Source: Thiotrichaceae bacterium (GTDB lineage: Bacteria > Pseudomonadota > Gammaproteobacteria > Beggiatoales > Beggiatoaceae). From it: 33,681 nucleotides of DNA. Shown here piece by piece: positions 21,301-28,374 of the stretch; positions within the stretch are counted from its first letter, which is position 1, and each line of letters begins with the position of its first letter. Made by a program: the position numbers and the translations under genes. Under the pieces are notes generated by a model, which was not told the DNA's origin, made no database searches, and worked only from the letters and a program-made list of their open reading frames with translations. Location of the stretch: assembly GCA_011391085.1 (NCBI GenBank), contig JAABRD010000057.1:1-33681 (forward strand), written 5' to 3'.

Positions 21301-23326
21301 CAATGGCAAGCAATTGGTGATGGGCAGTGACCAAGGCAGAGTCCAAATTTACAATTTAGCCCAGCAACGTAAGATTCTTCAATTTCGGGCGCATGGAAAA
21401 AATGTCAGTAAAGTCGTGATGAGTCCTGACGGTCAATATATTCTCACCATGGGTTTGGAAGAAACGGAATATGCGCCTAAAATTGCGGAAAGGTATATGT
21501 TTGGAATTTTCGGGCATGTCAAATTATGGGATATGACCGGGAAACTGGTTGCCAAACTGGATACCGCAGGAATTGCCAGGAATATGCGATTTAGTCCCGA
21601 TAGCCGCCGCATCATGACGGTGGGCGATACGGTCGAAATATGGAACCTAGCGGGGAAACGCTTACGGCAATTCAAAGGTCATTTTGGTGGTGCCGTCGCT
21701 GGACGTTTTAGTCCTGATGGTAAACAAATTGTCACGGTTGGATATACCGATAATACCCTACGTTTCTGGAATGTGACTTCGCCTTCCGTGGTTCAACTGG
21801 CAACCTATTCGGACACCGGCAACTTGGCGTTTAGCCAGGACAATCAACAAATGATGGCCGGTTCACGCGAAGATGATAAAATCAGCGTGTATAATTTGTC
21901 TTCTGGACAACCTACGACAGTCGGTAAAGGGGCGTCCAATATCCCATTGACGGTGACTCGTCCGACTCCAGATGGTAACGGCTTTGTCAAGTTTGAGGAG
22001 ATACCTATATTTGACGAAAAATATAAAAATATCCATACTCCCAAATCTTATCCGCGCACCGCACGGGTGGGTCTTTATGATAAGTCTGGACAACTGCTTG
22101 CGGAGTTGAAAACGCCTAAGGTGATTGAAGGGTATGGCGTGGTTTACTTTCTGTTAACGCGGCGTGACCTCGGCAATAATACTGAAGATGTTGAAAACGA
22201 TACTTTTAGCCTCAGCCATGATGGACGTGTCATTGCCACGCTTGGCAAAGATGATAAAGTGCGTATTTGGGACTTGGCGAACCAACGCATTCTGTTATTA
22301 AAAGACCCTCACGAACGGTTTGTGGACAAATTTTTTAAAGTTCTGGTCAGTCCAGATGGAAAATATCTTTCAACCTTGGGAACGTTCGACAGCCTTTCGA
22401 TAAGACGGCTTTGGGATTCGGCGTCTGGAAAACCTGTCGCCTCCTTTGTGAATGGCAGTCCATTGCAGGAGGGCGAGGGAATGGGGATATTCCAATTTTA
22501 TCGAGGTAATAAAATCACCGTCTCCAAAGATTCTCCCGCCATGCAGGCGGGTCTCAAAGACGGTGATTTTATCAAAAAAATCGATGATAAACGGATGAGT
22601 AGTATCAGCGCCGACCCTGACTCTCTCAAATGCCAGGCGGGCGAACAAAAGACGTTACAGGTGGAACGTTATTCTGAGGGACTGACTGACAACATTGAAA
22701 CGTTAGAATTTGTGGTAACGTGCGACAAATTTTCCTTCCGTCTCCCAAAGTTTGATGAATTTGCCCAATTTACCCCGAATAGCCAATCTGTGGTCACTTG
22801 GAATGCGACGGAAAAACTGGTGAGACTATGGAATCTCCAGGGGGAATTGGTGACTGACAAGATCGTCGGAAAAGACCAAGTGAAGCTAGTATTTCCCAGT
22901 TGTGATAGCCAACTTCTGGGCGTCATCGAATCCTCTGGTTTAGTGGAATTATGGGATTTAGCCGGTAATAAACTCAGTGAATTGACAGGACAACATGACG
23001 ATGGCGTATTTAGTTGTGATAATCAACGGATTGCCACGTTGGGGACGGACAAAAAAGTCCGCGTGTGGGACGTAACAGGTCGACAACTGGCCCAATTTGA
23101 TAACTTTGAATTTCAACCATGGTTGGCCTTTACGCCTAATGGGAAGTACCTTGCAACCTCCGCCAATGAGGCTATCACTCTTTTGCCCATCACGGAGTTA
23201 GACGAGTTGTTAGGGCAGGGTTGTTACTGGCTGAAAGATTACTTGGCTTTTCATACTGACATTCGTTCACGATTGTCGATCTGTCAAGACCCGTCTGTTT
23301 TGGCGGGTTTAGTGGGGGGGCAATGA
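18338..23326 (+). CDS. PNP-like / nSTAND1 NTPase / WD40 / PDZ giant protein
   Basis: A 1662-residue probable conflict or signalling protein. Residues 1-226 resemble PNP-superfamily nucleosidases (FLTATPVEYQTV, FVGIAAKLSGAELGDVVA, VIRGIS, then AARHATAFAFALLEEWL). The segment that should hold the VEMEG nucleoside-binding Glu is missing, and the catalytic Asp of RGISD is His193. Residues 234-620 form an nSTAND1 NTPase: PYPGLQPF, Walker A GANGSGKSS (Lys287), Walker B MIVDQFEE (Asp371), LRADF, and a winged-helix part (HESLISQWGRL). Residues 680-700 are highly charged and 704-724 is one transmembrane helix. About 14 WD40-like blades fill 820-1620 (KVWLFDLAG, VKLWDMTG, VRVWDVTG and others), enough for two propellers. 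Residues about 1378-1465 between blades look like a PDZ domain (ITVSKDSPAMQAGLKDGDF). STAND proteins of this plan sense a trigger with the repeats and fire an N-terminal effector; the trigger here is unknown. Confidence 0.85.
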   Translation: MNTSIPTVAFLTATPVEYQTVMVHLKSHREPQWDNNKTKPYAIGEYLTPQQVRCRIIVRQLEEMSHLPALNETTEVITDFQPNYLFFVGIAAKLSGAELGDVVATMWAKNHEIGKVQAEEGLSGTTVSSIPKRLSEMARHLANSERWLDKIKPLPIRKPNVLVTPSILGETEMDSPELEDSSVTGMVIRGISHEENKAQPDKHRWQKIAARHATAFAFALLEEWLKTLLPAPSPYPGLQPFRREEAKNFFGRTEETQELLEKIRRRPLLKARQHPLVVLIGANGSGKSSLVQAGLLPALEAVETNQWVIQLCRLRLNQDAPKPHFCLYKPGETEPSLVLPRFSDTNVPLSTTIKTLLEEHGQQKSLLMIVDQFEELYTLTSDKILQRRFVYWLLEAVVTALKQPDLTVKIVLTLRADFVTEALEDSNFAKVLDKCSKKMLGPITTKQHLREVIEGPALHSTPKVTFEKGLTDLILRDLQQSSNVSLPLLQFTLNHLWEQQTNLQLTHAIYKEMGGIKGALLHYANEVYEDLLNSWPESAFRHIFVQLVQPSNQTHSKRVATFEQIGQLHWKLVEELANAQLVVTKVDKHSQQKTVELVHESLISQWGRLRNWIDQEREFQGWQEKLAEEAKRWEVTHQDAGLLLRGTRLDEAAEKMKKYTKRLSPQEKIFIEASGAFAGRRERDTRQREREWREQERIQLRNLHILAVSLTMAVAFGIPGWWQWGKASQQRDLAQQREQVAFYQVASAKAEAQAIDASAQFQAGTGELSALLSAMQAGQKVRTLVKENGLEQLRDYPTVRPLLSLQTILSNISEAKQFSIGETVHQSKFSMDMSPDGKLIAIGGTSGKVWLFDLAGHEVANWQVYPEDKVRKPGIRQIKFSPDGKWLVTSVHTKDRGASYLYHLWNTDGKQITLIDAIETFFPDINFSPNGRHLVGILGENAFEASVVRIWNLSGQKITQVIFNPDKTKYNETTDTGPESVQSVDYTPNGKQLVMGSDQGRVQIYNLAQQRKILQFRAHGKNVSKVVMSPDGQYILTMGLEETEYAPKIAERYMFGIFGHVKLWDMTGKLVAKLDTAGIARNMRFSPDSRRIMTVGDTVEIWNLAGKRLRQFKGHFGGAVAGRFSPDGKQIVTVGYTDNTLRFWNVTSPSVVQLATYSDTGNLAFSQDNQQMMAGSREDDKISVYNLSSGQPTTVGKGASNIPLTVTRPTPDGNGFVKFEEIPIFDEKYKNIHTPKSYPRTARVGLYDKSGQLLAELKTPKVIEGYGVVYFLLTRRDLGNNTEDVENDTFSLSHDGRVIATLGKDDKVRIWDLANQRILLLKDPHERFVDKFFKVLVSPDGKYLSTLGTFDSLSIRRLWDSASGKPVASFVNGSPLQEGEGMGIFQFYRGNKITVSKDSPAMQAGLKDGDFIKKIDDKRMSSISADPDSLKCQAGEQKTLQVERYSEGLTDNIETLEFVVTCDKFSFRLPKFDEFAQFTPNSQSVVTWNATEKLVRLWNLQGELVTDKIVGKDQVKLVFPSCDSQLLGVIESSGLVELWDLAGNKLSELTGQHDDGVFSCDNQRIATLGTDKKVRVWDVTGRQLAQFDNFEFQPWLAFTPNGKYLATSANEAITLLPITELDELLGQGCYWLKDYLAFHTDIRSRLSICQDPSVLAGLVGGQ

Positions 23327-23354
23327 CTCAGGAGTTCAAGGTGTAGCTTTGTTA

Positions 23355-23488
23355 TAGTGGTATTCACCTAAATTTGTACAATTCCCACTGGAGCGCAATA
23401 AGAATTATTGCGCAACTAAAGGCGCACGGTGCAATAATTCTTATTGCGCTCCAGTGGGAATCGTGACAGATTTGAATGAATATCACTA
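23355..23488. repeat. Family B element, copy 4, with an AT-rich 31-bp palindrome core
   Basis: The ends TAGTGGTATTC and GAATATCACTA are flanked by TA on both sides. The core does not match the other B copies: the arms at 23381-23411 and 23431-23461 are perfectly complementary over 31 bases (beginning ATTCCCACTGGAGCGCAATA) around a 19-base loop. Confidence 0.85.
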
Positions 23489-23499
23489 TATGGAACCTG

Positions 23500-23614
23500 G
23501 GTAGTGATGCAATCTGGGTGATATTCATAGAGTTTCCCTCACCCCCGGCCCCTCTCCCAGAGGGAGAGGGGCCGGGGGTGAGGGTAAACATATCACCCAC
23601 ATTGCATCACTACC
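23500..23614. repeat. Family A MITE-like element with 8-bp target duplication, copy 3
   Basis: The ends GGTAGTGATGCAATCTGGGT and the near-complement (ACCCACATTGCATCACTACC) are flanked by exact direct repeats GGAACCTG (23492-23499 and 23615-23622). The core at 23536-23584 is a 49-base hairpin with perfect 23-base arms (CCCTCACCCCCGGCCCC, then TCTCCC) and loop AGA. Confidence 0.92.
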
Positions 23615-23634
23615 GGAACCTGAAACCAGACTCA

Positions 23635-23685
23635 GCAGTCCAAAATGTCGCCTTGTTAATGACAAAGCGACGCTTTGAACTCCTG
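23635..23685. repeat. Family J repeat, copy 1
   Basis: Reading the minus strand it begins CGCAGGAGTTCAAAGCGT and ends TTTTGGACTG, matching the copy at 30466-30516 at both ends. A fragment (CTCAGGAGTTCAAGGTGTAG) lies just after the STAND gene stop near 23329. Confidence 0.55.
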
Positions 23686-23715
23686 CGAAATACGTCGTGT
23701 ATTTTAGAGTGACAA

Positions 23716-25104
23716 TTACGGCGTCGTTGTCTCTGATACCTCTTCTGTAGAAGGAGTCACAGGTGTAGTCGCGGATTCTTCTTCTGTAGAAGGAGTCACA
23801 GGTGTAGTAACAGAGTCTGCCGGTTCAATCACAATTGCGGTGGCCCCCGTCAAAGAGAATCTAGCAGGATCCGCATTAGGAATCTGTTCCAGTTGGGCCG
23901 AGTAGGAACCTTGCACCGTCCCATCTTCCATTTTCAAATCCACGATGGGAATTTCTAACAAACCATCTTGAGTCGACTTGTAAGTATAGCTGGCATGTGG
24001 AATAGGAGGACATATTGGACACACCGGACATTCTTCAAATCCCTCCGGTGCGGTTGGGGTCGTCTGCCAACCTTTGGGGACTTCACAAGTGGTTGGAAAG
24101 GAAACCCACTTGAGGGTGATTGGATGTTGTCCATAAATGACTCCAGAATTACATTCGACAGGAGTTGAAGAAGCACTGGCCGCTTTGATGAGAAGTTGGT
24201 AACGTTGGCCCACTATCGCCTTATTAATACTGGCTGAAGTGGCAGACTCTCCATTGTCTTCCACGGTTGTTTCACTGCCACTCGATTCACTGGCAAAGGA
24301 CCCCACTCGCACATAATAAATGCCCGGTTCGAGACTGACTTGGAGGGTATCCGATTGTAGGGCCGTAGAGGGCATCTGGATAACTCGGTCCGGCTGGTCT
24401 AACAAATTGAACGTCCAACCGCTAGTTGAGTCATTGCTAGGGTTAGCTTGACTCAAGGTAATCGTCACGGTATCAGCATTGTCCAAATTGAAACGGTAAA
24501 AATCGACATCTTCATTGGAAGAGAGATTACCAGAATGCCCATTATTGAGGGTAACGGGAGTGGCAGTCTTAGGTGCTTCATTGGGAGATTTCTCAAAATA
24601 TGGACTCTCTTCCCAAGAATTTTTTATGACATGTTCTTTGTCCGAGAAAGCTTCCTTGTTGAGGGAGGAGACCTTATAATAGTATCTACCTATCCCCAGC
24701 CCAATTTCAAACGAAGTTGAAATGGTCGTTTCAGGCCAGATAACTGTGTACAAACTATTCGCCAGGTCCGTCTCTGTGTATAACTCAATACGCCAACCCG
24801 ACTCAGGATTACCCCCAGGTGGGGCTTTTTGACTCAATTCGACAGTCAAATTGCCACTGGGGTCATATTCTGGATTTTCTGGATTTCTGCGTACATCAAA
24901 TCGGAAAAAATCCACGTCTTTTGCAGAAGATAAGGTATTTTTGATTCTCGTCGAGAGAGTCACCCTTTCCGCCTCTGCTGGTGTATCATTTTTCTCTGGT
25001 TCCTCTTGTGCCATGGTTACAGTCGGCACGGTGGCTAACCATCCCAGTACCAAAGGCGTAGAGAGAGTGGCTAATAGCCCAAAATTAGCTATGGCATAAC
25101 GCAT
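23716..25104 (-). CDS. Secreted protein with two PPC-type domains
   Basis: A 462-residue exported protein. The signal peptide has a hydrophobic stretch 6-30 and a likely cleavage site TMA|QEE after residue 32. Two beta-sandwich domains follow that resemble bacterial pre-peptidase C-terminal (PPC) domains, about 36-155 and 170-285 (DVDFFRFDV and DVDFYRFNL, with GIGRYYYKV and PGIYYVRVG). A Cys-bearing middle part (ECPVCPICPP) and a beta-rich domain follow. The C-terminal tail is Thr/Pro/Glu-rich with a 13-residue unit (TTPVTPSTEEE-like) repeated twice, coded by a 39-bp direct repeat. No protease or other catalytic domain is visible, so a surface or matrix role is more likely. A strong AAGGAG precedes the start and lies partly in the palindrome CCTTTATAAAGG. 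Divergent from acs. Confidence 0.78.
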   Translation of the reverse strand: MRYAIANFGLLATLSTPLVLGWLATVPTVTMAQEEPEKNDTPAEAERVTLSTRIKNTLSSAKDVDFFRFDVRRNPENPEYDPSGNLTVELSQKAPPGGNPESGWRIELYTETDLANSLYTVIWPETTISTSFEIGLGIGRYYYKVSSLNKEAFSDKEHVIKNSWEESPYFEKSPNEAPKTATPVTLNNGHSGNLSSNEDVDFYRFNLDNADTVTITLSQANPSNDSTSGWTFNLLDQPDRVIQMPSTALQSDTLQVSLEPGIYYVRVGSFASESSGSETTVEDNGESATSASINKAIVGQRYQLLIKAASASSTPVECNSGVIYGQHPITLKWVSFPTTCEVPKGWQTTPTAPEGFEECPVCPICPPIPHASYTYKSTQDGLLEIPIVDLKMEDGTVQGSYSAQLEQIPNADPARFSLTGATAIVIEPADSVTTPVTPSTEEESATTPVTPSTEEVSETTTP

Positions 25105-25333
25105 TTTGATTCTCCTTTATAAAGGTGTAAAAAACTGAATGATAATATCAGACAAAGTATAAAGCATTTAGGCCTTATGTGCAAATTTAATTTTTAACAT
25201 ATTGATAAGAATATGAAAAATTAGATTGTAAAAAAATCTACAGCATGTTATCCTATAACGGAATTTTATTTATTTATAAAATAATTTTAAAGATATTGTC
25301 AAAAACGTTCAAGTTTTTGGTAAAGTATTATCC

Positions 25334-25362
25334 TTGACAAAGAGGATTTCAACCTTTTAAAA
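25334..25362 (+). promoter_or_regulatory. Possible acs promoter
   Basis: A perfect TTGACA (25334-25339) is followed 17 bases later by the weak -10 TTAAAA (25357-25362). It lies about 140 bases upstream of acs. The weak -10 would suit an activator-dependent promoter, as acs promoters often are. Confidence 0.35.
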
Positions 25363-25445
25363 AATATTTGTAATAAGGATAATGTTTGATTAGACCCATT
25401 GTCTTTATAAGATGACTTCCCTATTATCAACTTTCTCATTACTGC

Positions 25446-25465
25446 ATTGCAACAATAATTGCAAT
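25446..25465. promoter_or_regulatory. Inverted repeat upstream of acs
   Basis: ATTGCAA and TTGCAAT are perfect 7-base arms with a 6-base centre, 39 bases before the acs start. It could be an operator or a hairpin in the leader. Confidence 0.35.
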
Positions 25466-25504
25466 AAATGGGAATAATCCACCTTAAAATAAGGAGAATA
25501 ATAA

Positions 25505-27442
25505 ATGTCTGAAGTAAAAGTTTACGACGTATTACCTGACGCCACCAAAAACGCGTATATCTCTGAAGAAAAATATCAACAGATGTACGCCCGTTCCGTT
25601 TCCGACCCAGATGGTTTCTGGGCCGAACAAGCTAGGGAATTTGTTACCTGGTTTAAAGAATGGAATAAGGTTCAAGACAATGACTATTATGCTGGTCGAG
25701 TGCGCTGGTTTGACGGCGCCAAACTCAACGTGTCTTATAATTGCCTAGACCGTCACTTGAAAACTCGTGGCAACCAAGTGGCGATTATCTGGGAAGGCGA
25801 CGACCCCAAAGTCGATAAGAAGATAACCTATCGTGAACTACACGAACAGGTTTGTCGTCTCGCCAACATCCTCAAAGCCCAAGGCGCCAAGAAGGGAGAC
25901 CGGGTTTGCATTTATCTGCCCATGATTCCAGAAGCTGCCGTCGCTATGTTAGCCTGCGCCCGGATTGGTGCAGTCCATTCCATCGTCTTTGGTGGCTTCT
26001 CCCCAGAATCCTTGAAAGACCGTATCCAAGATTCCACCTGTGAAATCGTCATCACTGCGGATGAAGGATTACGGGGAGGTCGCAGTGTCCCACTCAAAAC
26101 GAATGTTGACAAGGCCCTGACGCAATGTCCTTCCGTCAAAAAAGTCATTGTGGTCAAACACACCGGCAACAGCATTCCCTGGAAAGATGGCCGTGATATT
26201 TGGTATCACGAGGAAACTCAAAAAGTATCTGCGGACTGTCCGGCTGAAGAAATGGATGCGGAGGACCCCTTGTTCATCCTCTACACTTCTGGTTCCACGG
26301 GCAAACCCAAAGGCGTGTTACACACCACCGGCGGCTACCTGCTGTACACCGCCATGACCCACAAATACGTTTTTGATTATCACGAAGGTGACGTCTATTG
26401 GTGTACTGCCGACGTGGGTTGGGTGACGGGACACTCTTACATTGTCTATGGACCTCTGGCCAATGGCGCAATCACTCTTATGTTTGAAGGCATCCCTACC
26501 TACCCAGATGTCAGTCGCTTCTGGCAGGTGGTGGACAAACATCAGGTGAACATTTTCTACACCGCCCCCACCGCCATTCGCGCCCTGATGGCCAAAGGTG
26601 ACGCGCCCGTCAAATCCACTAGCCGCAAGAGTTTACGCATCTTAGGCAGTGTCGGCGAACCGATTAACCCTGAAGCGTGGGAATGGTACTATCATGTCGT
26701 CGGCGACAGTCGTTGTCCCATTGTAGATACCTGGTGGCAAACCGAAACGGGTGGCATTCTCATCACGCCTCTGCCTGGGGCTACCAAACTCAAACCAGGG
26801 TCGGCCACTCGTCCCTTCTTTGGCGTGGTGCCAGCCTTAGTCAGTAATGAAGGCGACGTGTTGGAGGGGGCTACCGAAGGCAACCTCATCATCACTCGCG
26901 CCTGGCCAAGTCAAATGCGGACGGTGTATGGTGACCATCAACGCTTCATCGACACCTATCTGAAAACATATCCGGGGAACTACTTCACCGGTGACGGTGC
27001 CCGCCGTGATGAGGACGGTTACTACTGGATTACTGGGCGCGTGGACGATGTGATTAACGTCTCAGGACACCGGTTGGGTACTGCTGAAGTAGAAAGTGCC
27101 CTCGTTCTACATCAAACTGTCGCTGAAGCCGCGGTCGTTGGCTATCCCCATGACATCAAAGGCCAAGGTATCTATGCGTATGTCACCCTCATGGCCGGTG
27201 TAGAACCCAGTGAAGAATTACGGAAGGACTTAATCAAACTGGTGCGTCAAGAAATCGGTGCCATCGCCACACCCGACGTTATCCAATGGGCACCGGGATT
27301 ACCCAAGACCCGTTCTGGTAAGATTATGCGTCGGATTCTGCGGAAGATTGCGGCCAATGAAGTTAGCAATTTGGGTGATACCTCCACTTTAGCGGATCCC
27401 AGTGTGGTCGATAATCTGATTAACAATCGGGCGAATAAGTAA
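25505..27442 (+). CDS. acs: Acetyl-CoA synthetase (AMP-forming)
   Basis: A 645-residue cytoplasmic enzyme that makes acetyl-CoA from acetate, ATP and CoA through acetyl-AMP. All signature motifs are present: the P-loop-like [23 protein letters not shown], the adenylate-binding [10 protein letters not shown], the hinge [18 protein letters not shown], and the C-terminal [11 protein letters not shown]. In that last motif Lys606 corresponds to the catalytic lysine that is switched off by acetylation in other bacteria. The length is normal for the family (about 650). AAGGAG at 25491-25496 is at good distance from the ATG. Acetate activation near phaE-phaC fits a route from acetate to stored polyhydroxybutyrate, though a 930-base repeat region separates them. 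Confidence 0.97.
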   Translation: MSEVKVYDVLPDATKNAYISEEKYQQMYARSVSDPDGFWAEQAREFVTWFKEWNKVQDNDYYAGRVRWFDGAKLNVSYNCLDRHLKTRGNQVAIIWEGDDPKVDKKITYRELHEQVCRLANILKAQGAKKGDRVCIYLPMIPEAAVAMLACARIGAVHSIVFGGFSPESLKDRIQDSTCEIVITADEGLRGGRSVPLKTNVDKALTQCPSVKKVIVVKHTGNSIPWKDGRDIWYHEETQKVSADCPAEEMDAEDPLFILYTSGSTGKPKGVLHTTGGYLLYTAMTHKYVFDYHEGDVYWCTADVGWVTGHSYIVYGPLANGAITLMFEGIPTYPDVSRFWQVVDKHQVNIFYTAPTAIRALMAKGDAPVKSTSRKSLRILGSVGEPINPEAWEWYYHVVGDSRCPIVDTWWQTETGGILITPLPGATKLKPGSATRPFFGVVPALVSNEGDVLEGATEGNLIITRAWPSQMRTVYGDHQRFIDTYLKTYPGNYFTGDGARRDEDGYYWITGRVDDVINVSGHRLGTAEVESALVLHQTVAEAAVVGYPHDIKGQGIYAYVTLMAGVEPSEELRKDLIKLVRQEIGAIATPDVIQWAPGLPKTRSGKIMRRILRKIAANEVSNLGDTSTLADPSVVDNLINNRANK

Positions 27443-27460
27443 TTTGTTTGAGGTTGGTAA

Positions 27461-27527
27461 GAAACTAAGTTTCTGTGAGGCCACAACTACGGAAGAGAAA
27501 GTAAGTTTCTTTAAGAAACTTAGTTTC
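27461..27527. repeat. Family I palindromes after acs
   Basis: GAAACTAAGTTTC (27461-27473) and AAGTTTCTTTAAGAAACTT (27503-27521, followed by AGTTTCT) lie 18 and 60 bases past the acs stop. They could end acs transcription, but no T-run follows the stems. Confidence 0.55.
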
Positions 27528-27611
27528 TGGCGGTGTTGTAGAGGTAATGATGATTCGTTTTCCACACCAGTTTTGAAAACGTTTTCAGCCGTGATTTTTC
27601 TCGTTCCCACG

Positions 27612-27768
27612 CAGATGCAATCTGGGTGACAGACTTGAACTGTGATGTATGTGAGTGATAGAATGAGGCAAAGTGTTTGTGTTCAAGCCGTCATTGCTTC
27701 TCATCATCCACCTCACACTCATCATAAACATCACAGTTCAAACATTTCACCCAGATTGTATCATTACC
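27612..27768. repeat. Family A element, copy 4 (old)
   Basis: The left end is damaged (GCAGATGCAATCTGGGTGA), the right end better (TTTCACCCAGATTGTATCAT then TACC). Inside, CTTGAACTGTGATGTATG and CATAAACATCACAGTTCAA form a second inverted pair. CACAGTTCAA is also in copy 1 (1-165), so these two form a subfamily without the GC-rich core. Confidence 0.7.
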
Positions 27769-27800
27769 GGCTCCAAAATCAACCCAATCAAACTTTATCA

Positions 27801-27873
27801 AGGACTTACGCAAATGACCCTATTTCAAAGGCGTTGAGAAACTAAGTTTCTTTGGCAGAGTTGCGTAAGTCCT
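27801..27873. repeat. Family C element, copy 3
   Basis: AGGACTTACGCAA and TTGCGTAAGTCCT form perfect 13-base ends. The core is short and contains the family I palindrome GAAACTAAGTTTC instead of the GC-rich hairpin. Confidence 0.85.
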
Positions 27874-27951
27874 ATTTACTTGAATCACTCAAGCGATTAT
27901 TTTTAAAATTACTACTTGAGTAGCAGGTTCCAAACTGATATTGATTCCGCC

Positions 27952-28335
27952 CATTGATGCGGAATAAATTCCGTACTCCAACTGATGCGGAATAAATTCC
28001 GTACTCCAACTGACACGGAATAAATTCCGTACTCCAACTGACACGGAATAAATTCCGTACTCCAACTGACACGGAATAAATTCCGTACTCCAACTGACAC
28101 GGAATAAATTCCGTACTCCAACTGACACGGAATAAATTCCGTACTCCAACTGACACGGAATAAATTCCGTACTCCAACTGACACGGAATAAATTCCGTAC
28201 TCCAACTGATACGGAATAAATTCCGTACTCCAACTGATACGGAATAAATTCCGTACTCCAACTGATACGGAATCAATTCCGTACTCCAACTGATACGGAA
28301 TAAATTCCGTACTCCAACTGACACGGAATAAATTC
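27952..28335. repeat. 28-bp tandem array, 14 units, each with a small palindrome
   Basis: The unit (CAACTGACACGGAATAAATT then CCGTACTC) repeats every 28 bases. Variation is almost confined to one dinucleotide: GATGC, GACAC or GATAC before GGAAT. Each unit carries CGGAAT-AA-ATTCCG, extended to TACGGAAT-AA-ATTCCGTA in the GATAC units. One unit has TC for TA in the centre. There are no spacers between units, so this is not a CRISPR array. Confidence 0.95.
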
Positions 28336-28368
28336 TACTATCCACTATCCACTATCCACTATCTACTA
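28336..28368. repeat. Heptamer repeat CTATCCA before phaE
   Basis: Four to five units of CTATCCA run to within 7 bases of the phaE start, taking the place of a Shine-Dalgarno sequence. The same heptamer forms the arms of the composite repeat at 12752-12948. Confidence 0.8.
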
Positions 28369-28374
28369 TAAAAT

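Larger units (their letters stand above)
25105..25504. other. AT-rich divergent promoter region
   Basis: 400 bases without a gene or any of the window's repeat families, unlike most other gaps here. It must hold the promoters of the secreted PPC protein (minus) and acs (plus). It contains long A/T runs and an inverted repeat close to acs (25446-25465). I see no riboswitch or conserved RNA structure. Confidence 0.55.
27443..28374. other. Repeat-only region between acs and phaE
   Basis: 932 bases with no gene. In order: family I palindromes, an old family A copy, a family C copy, the 28-bp tandem array, and heptamer repeats right up to the phaE start. Open frames of 114-157 codons on the minus strand are produced by the tandem array, which lacks stops in all three minus frames. 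Confidence 0.8.

Noticed and set aside
15961-23326. Genomic island integrated in tRNA-Thr
   Set aside because: No integrase and no second copy of the tRNA 3' end were found in the window, so the idea rests on position only.
23536-23584. Rho-independent terminators at the GC-rich hairpins of family A
   Set aside because: The stems are strong but lack T-runs, and they come as part of transposed elements with target duplications, so they are element cores first. A terminator side effect remains possible.
25105-25504. Riboswitch or leader RNA before acs
   Set aside because: Only a short inverted repeat is visible; no conserved riboswitch core was recognised.
27952-28335. CRISPR-like regularly repeated array
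   Set aside because: The 28-bp units are contiguous, without unique spacers, and no cas gene is near. It is a plain tandem array.
27872-28345. Minus-strand open frames of 114-157 codons with repeated EFIPCQLEYGIYS-type peptides
   Set aside because: They exist in all three frames because the 28-bp unit has no stop on that strand. No start signal or gene context supports translation.
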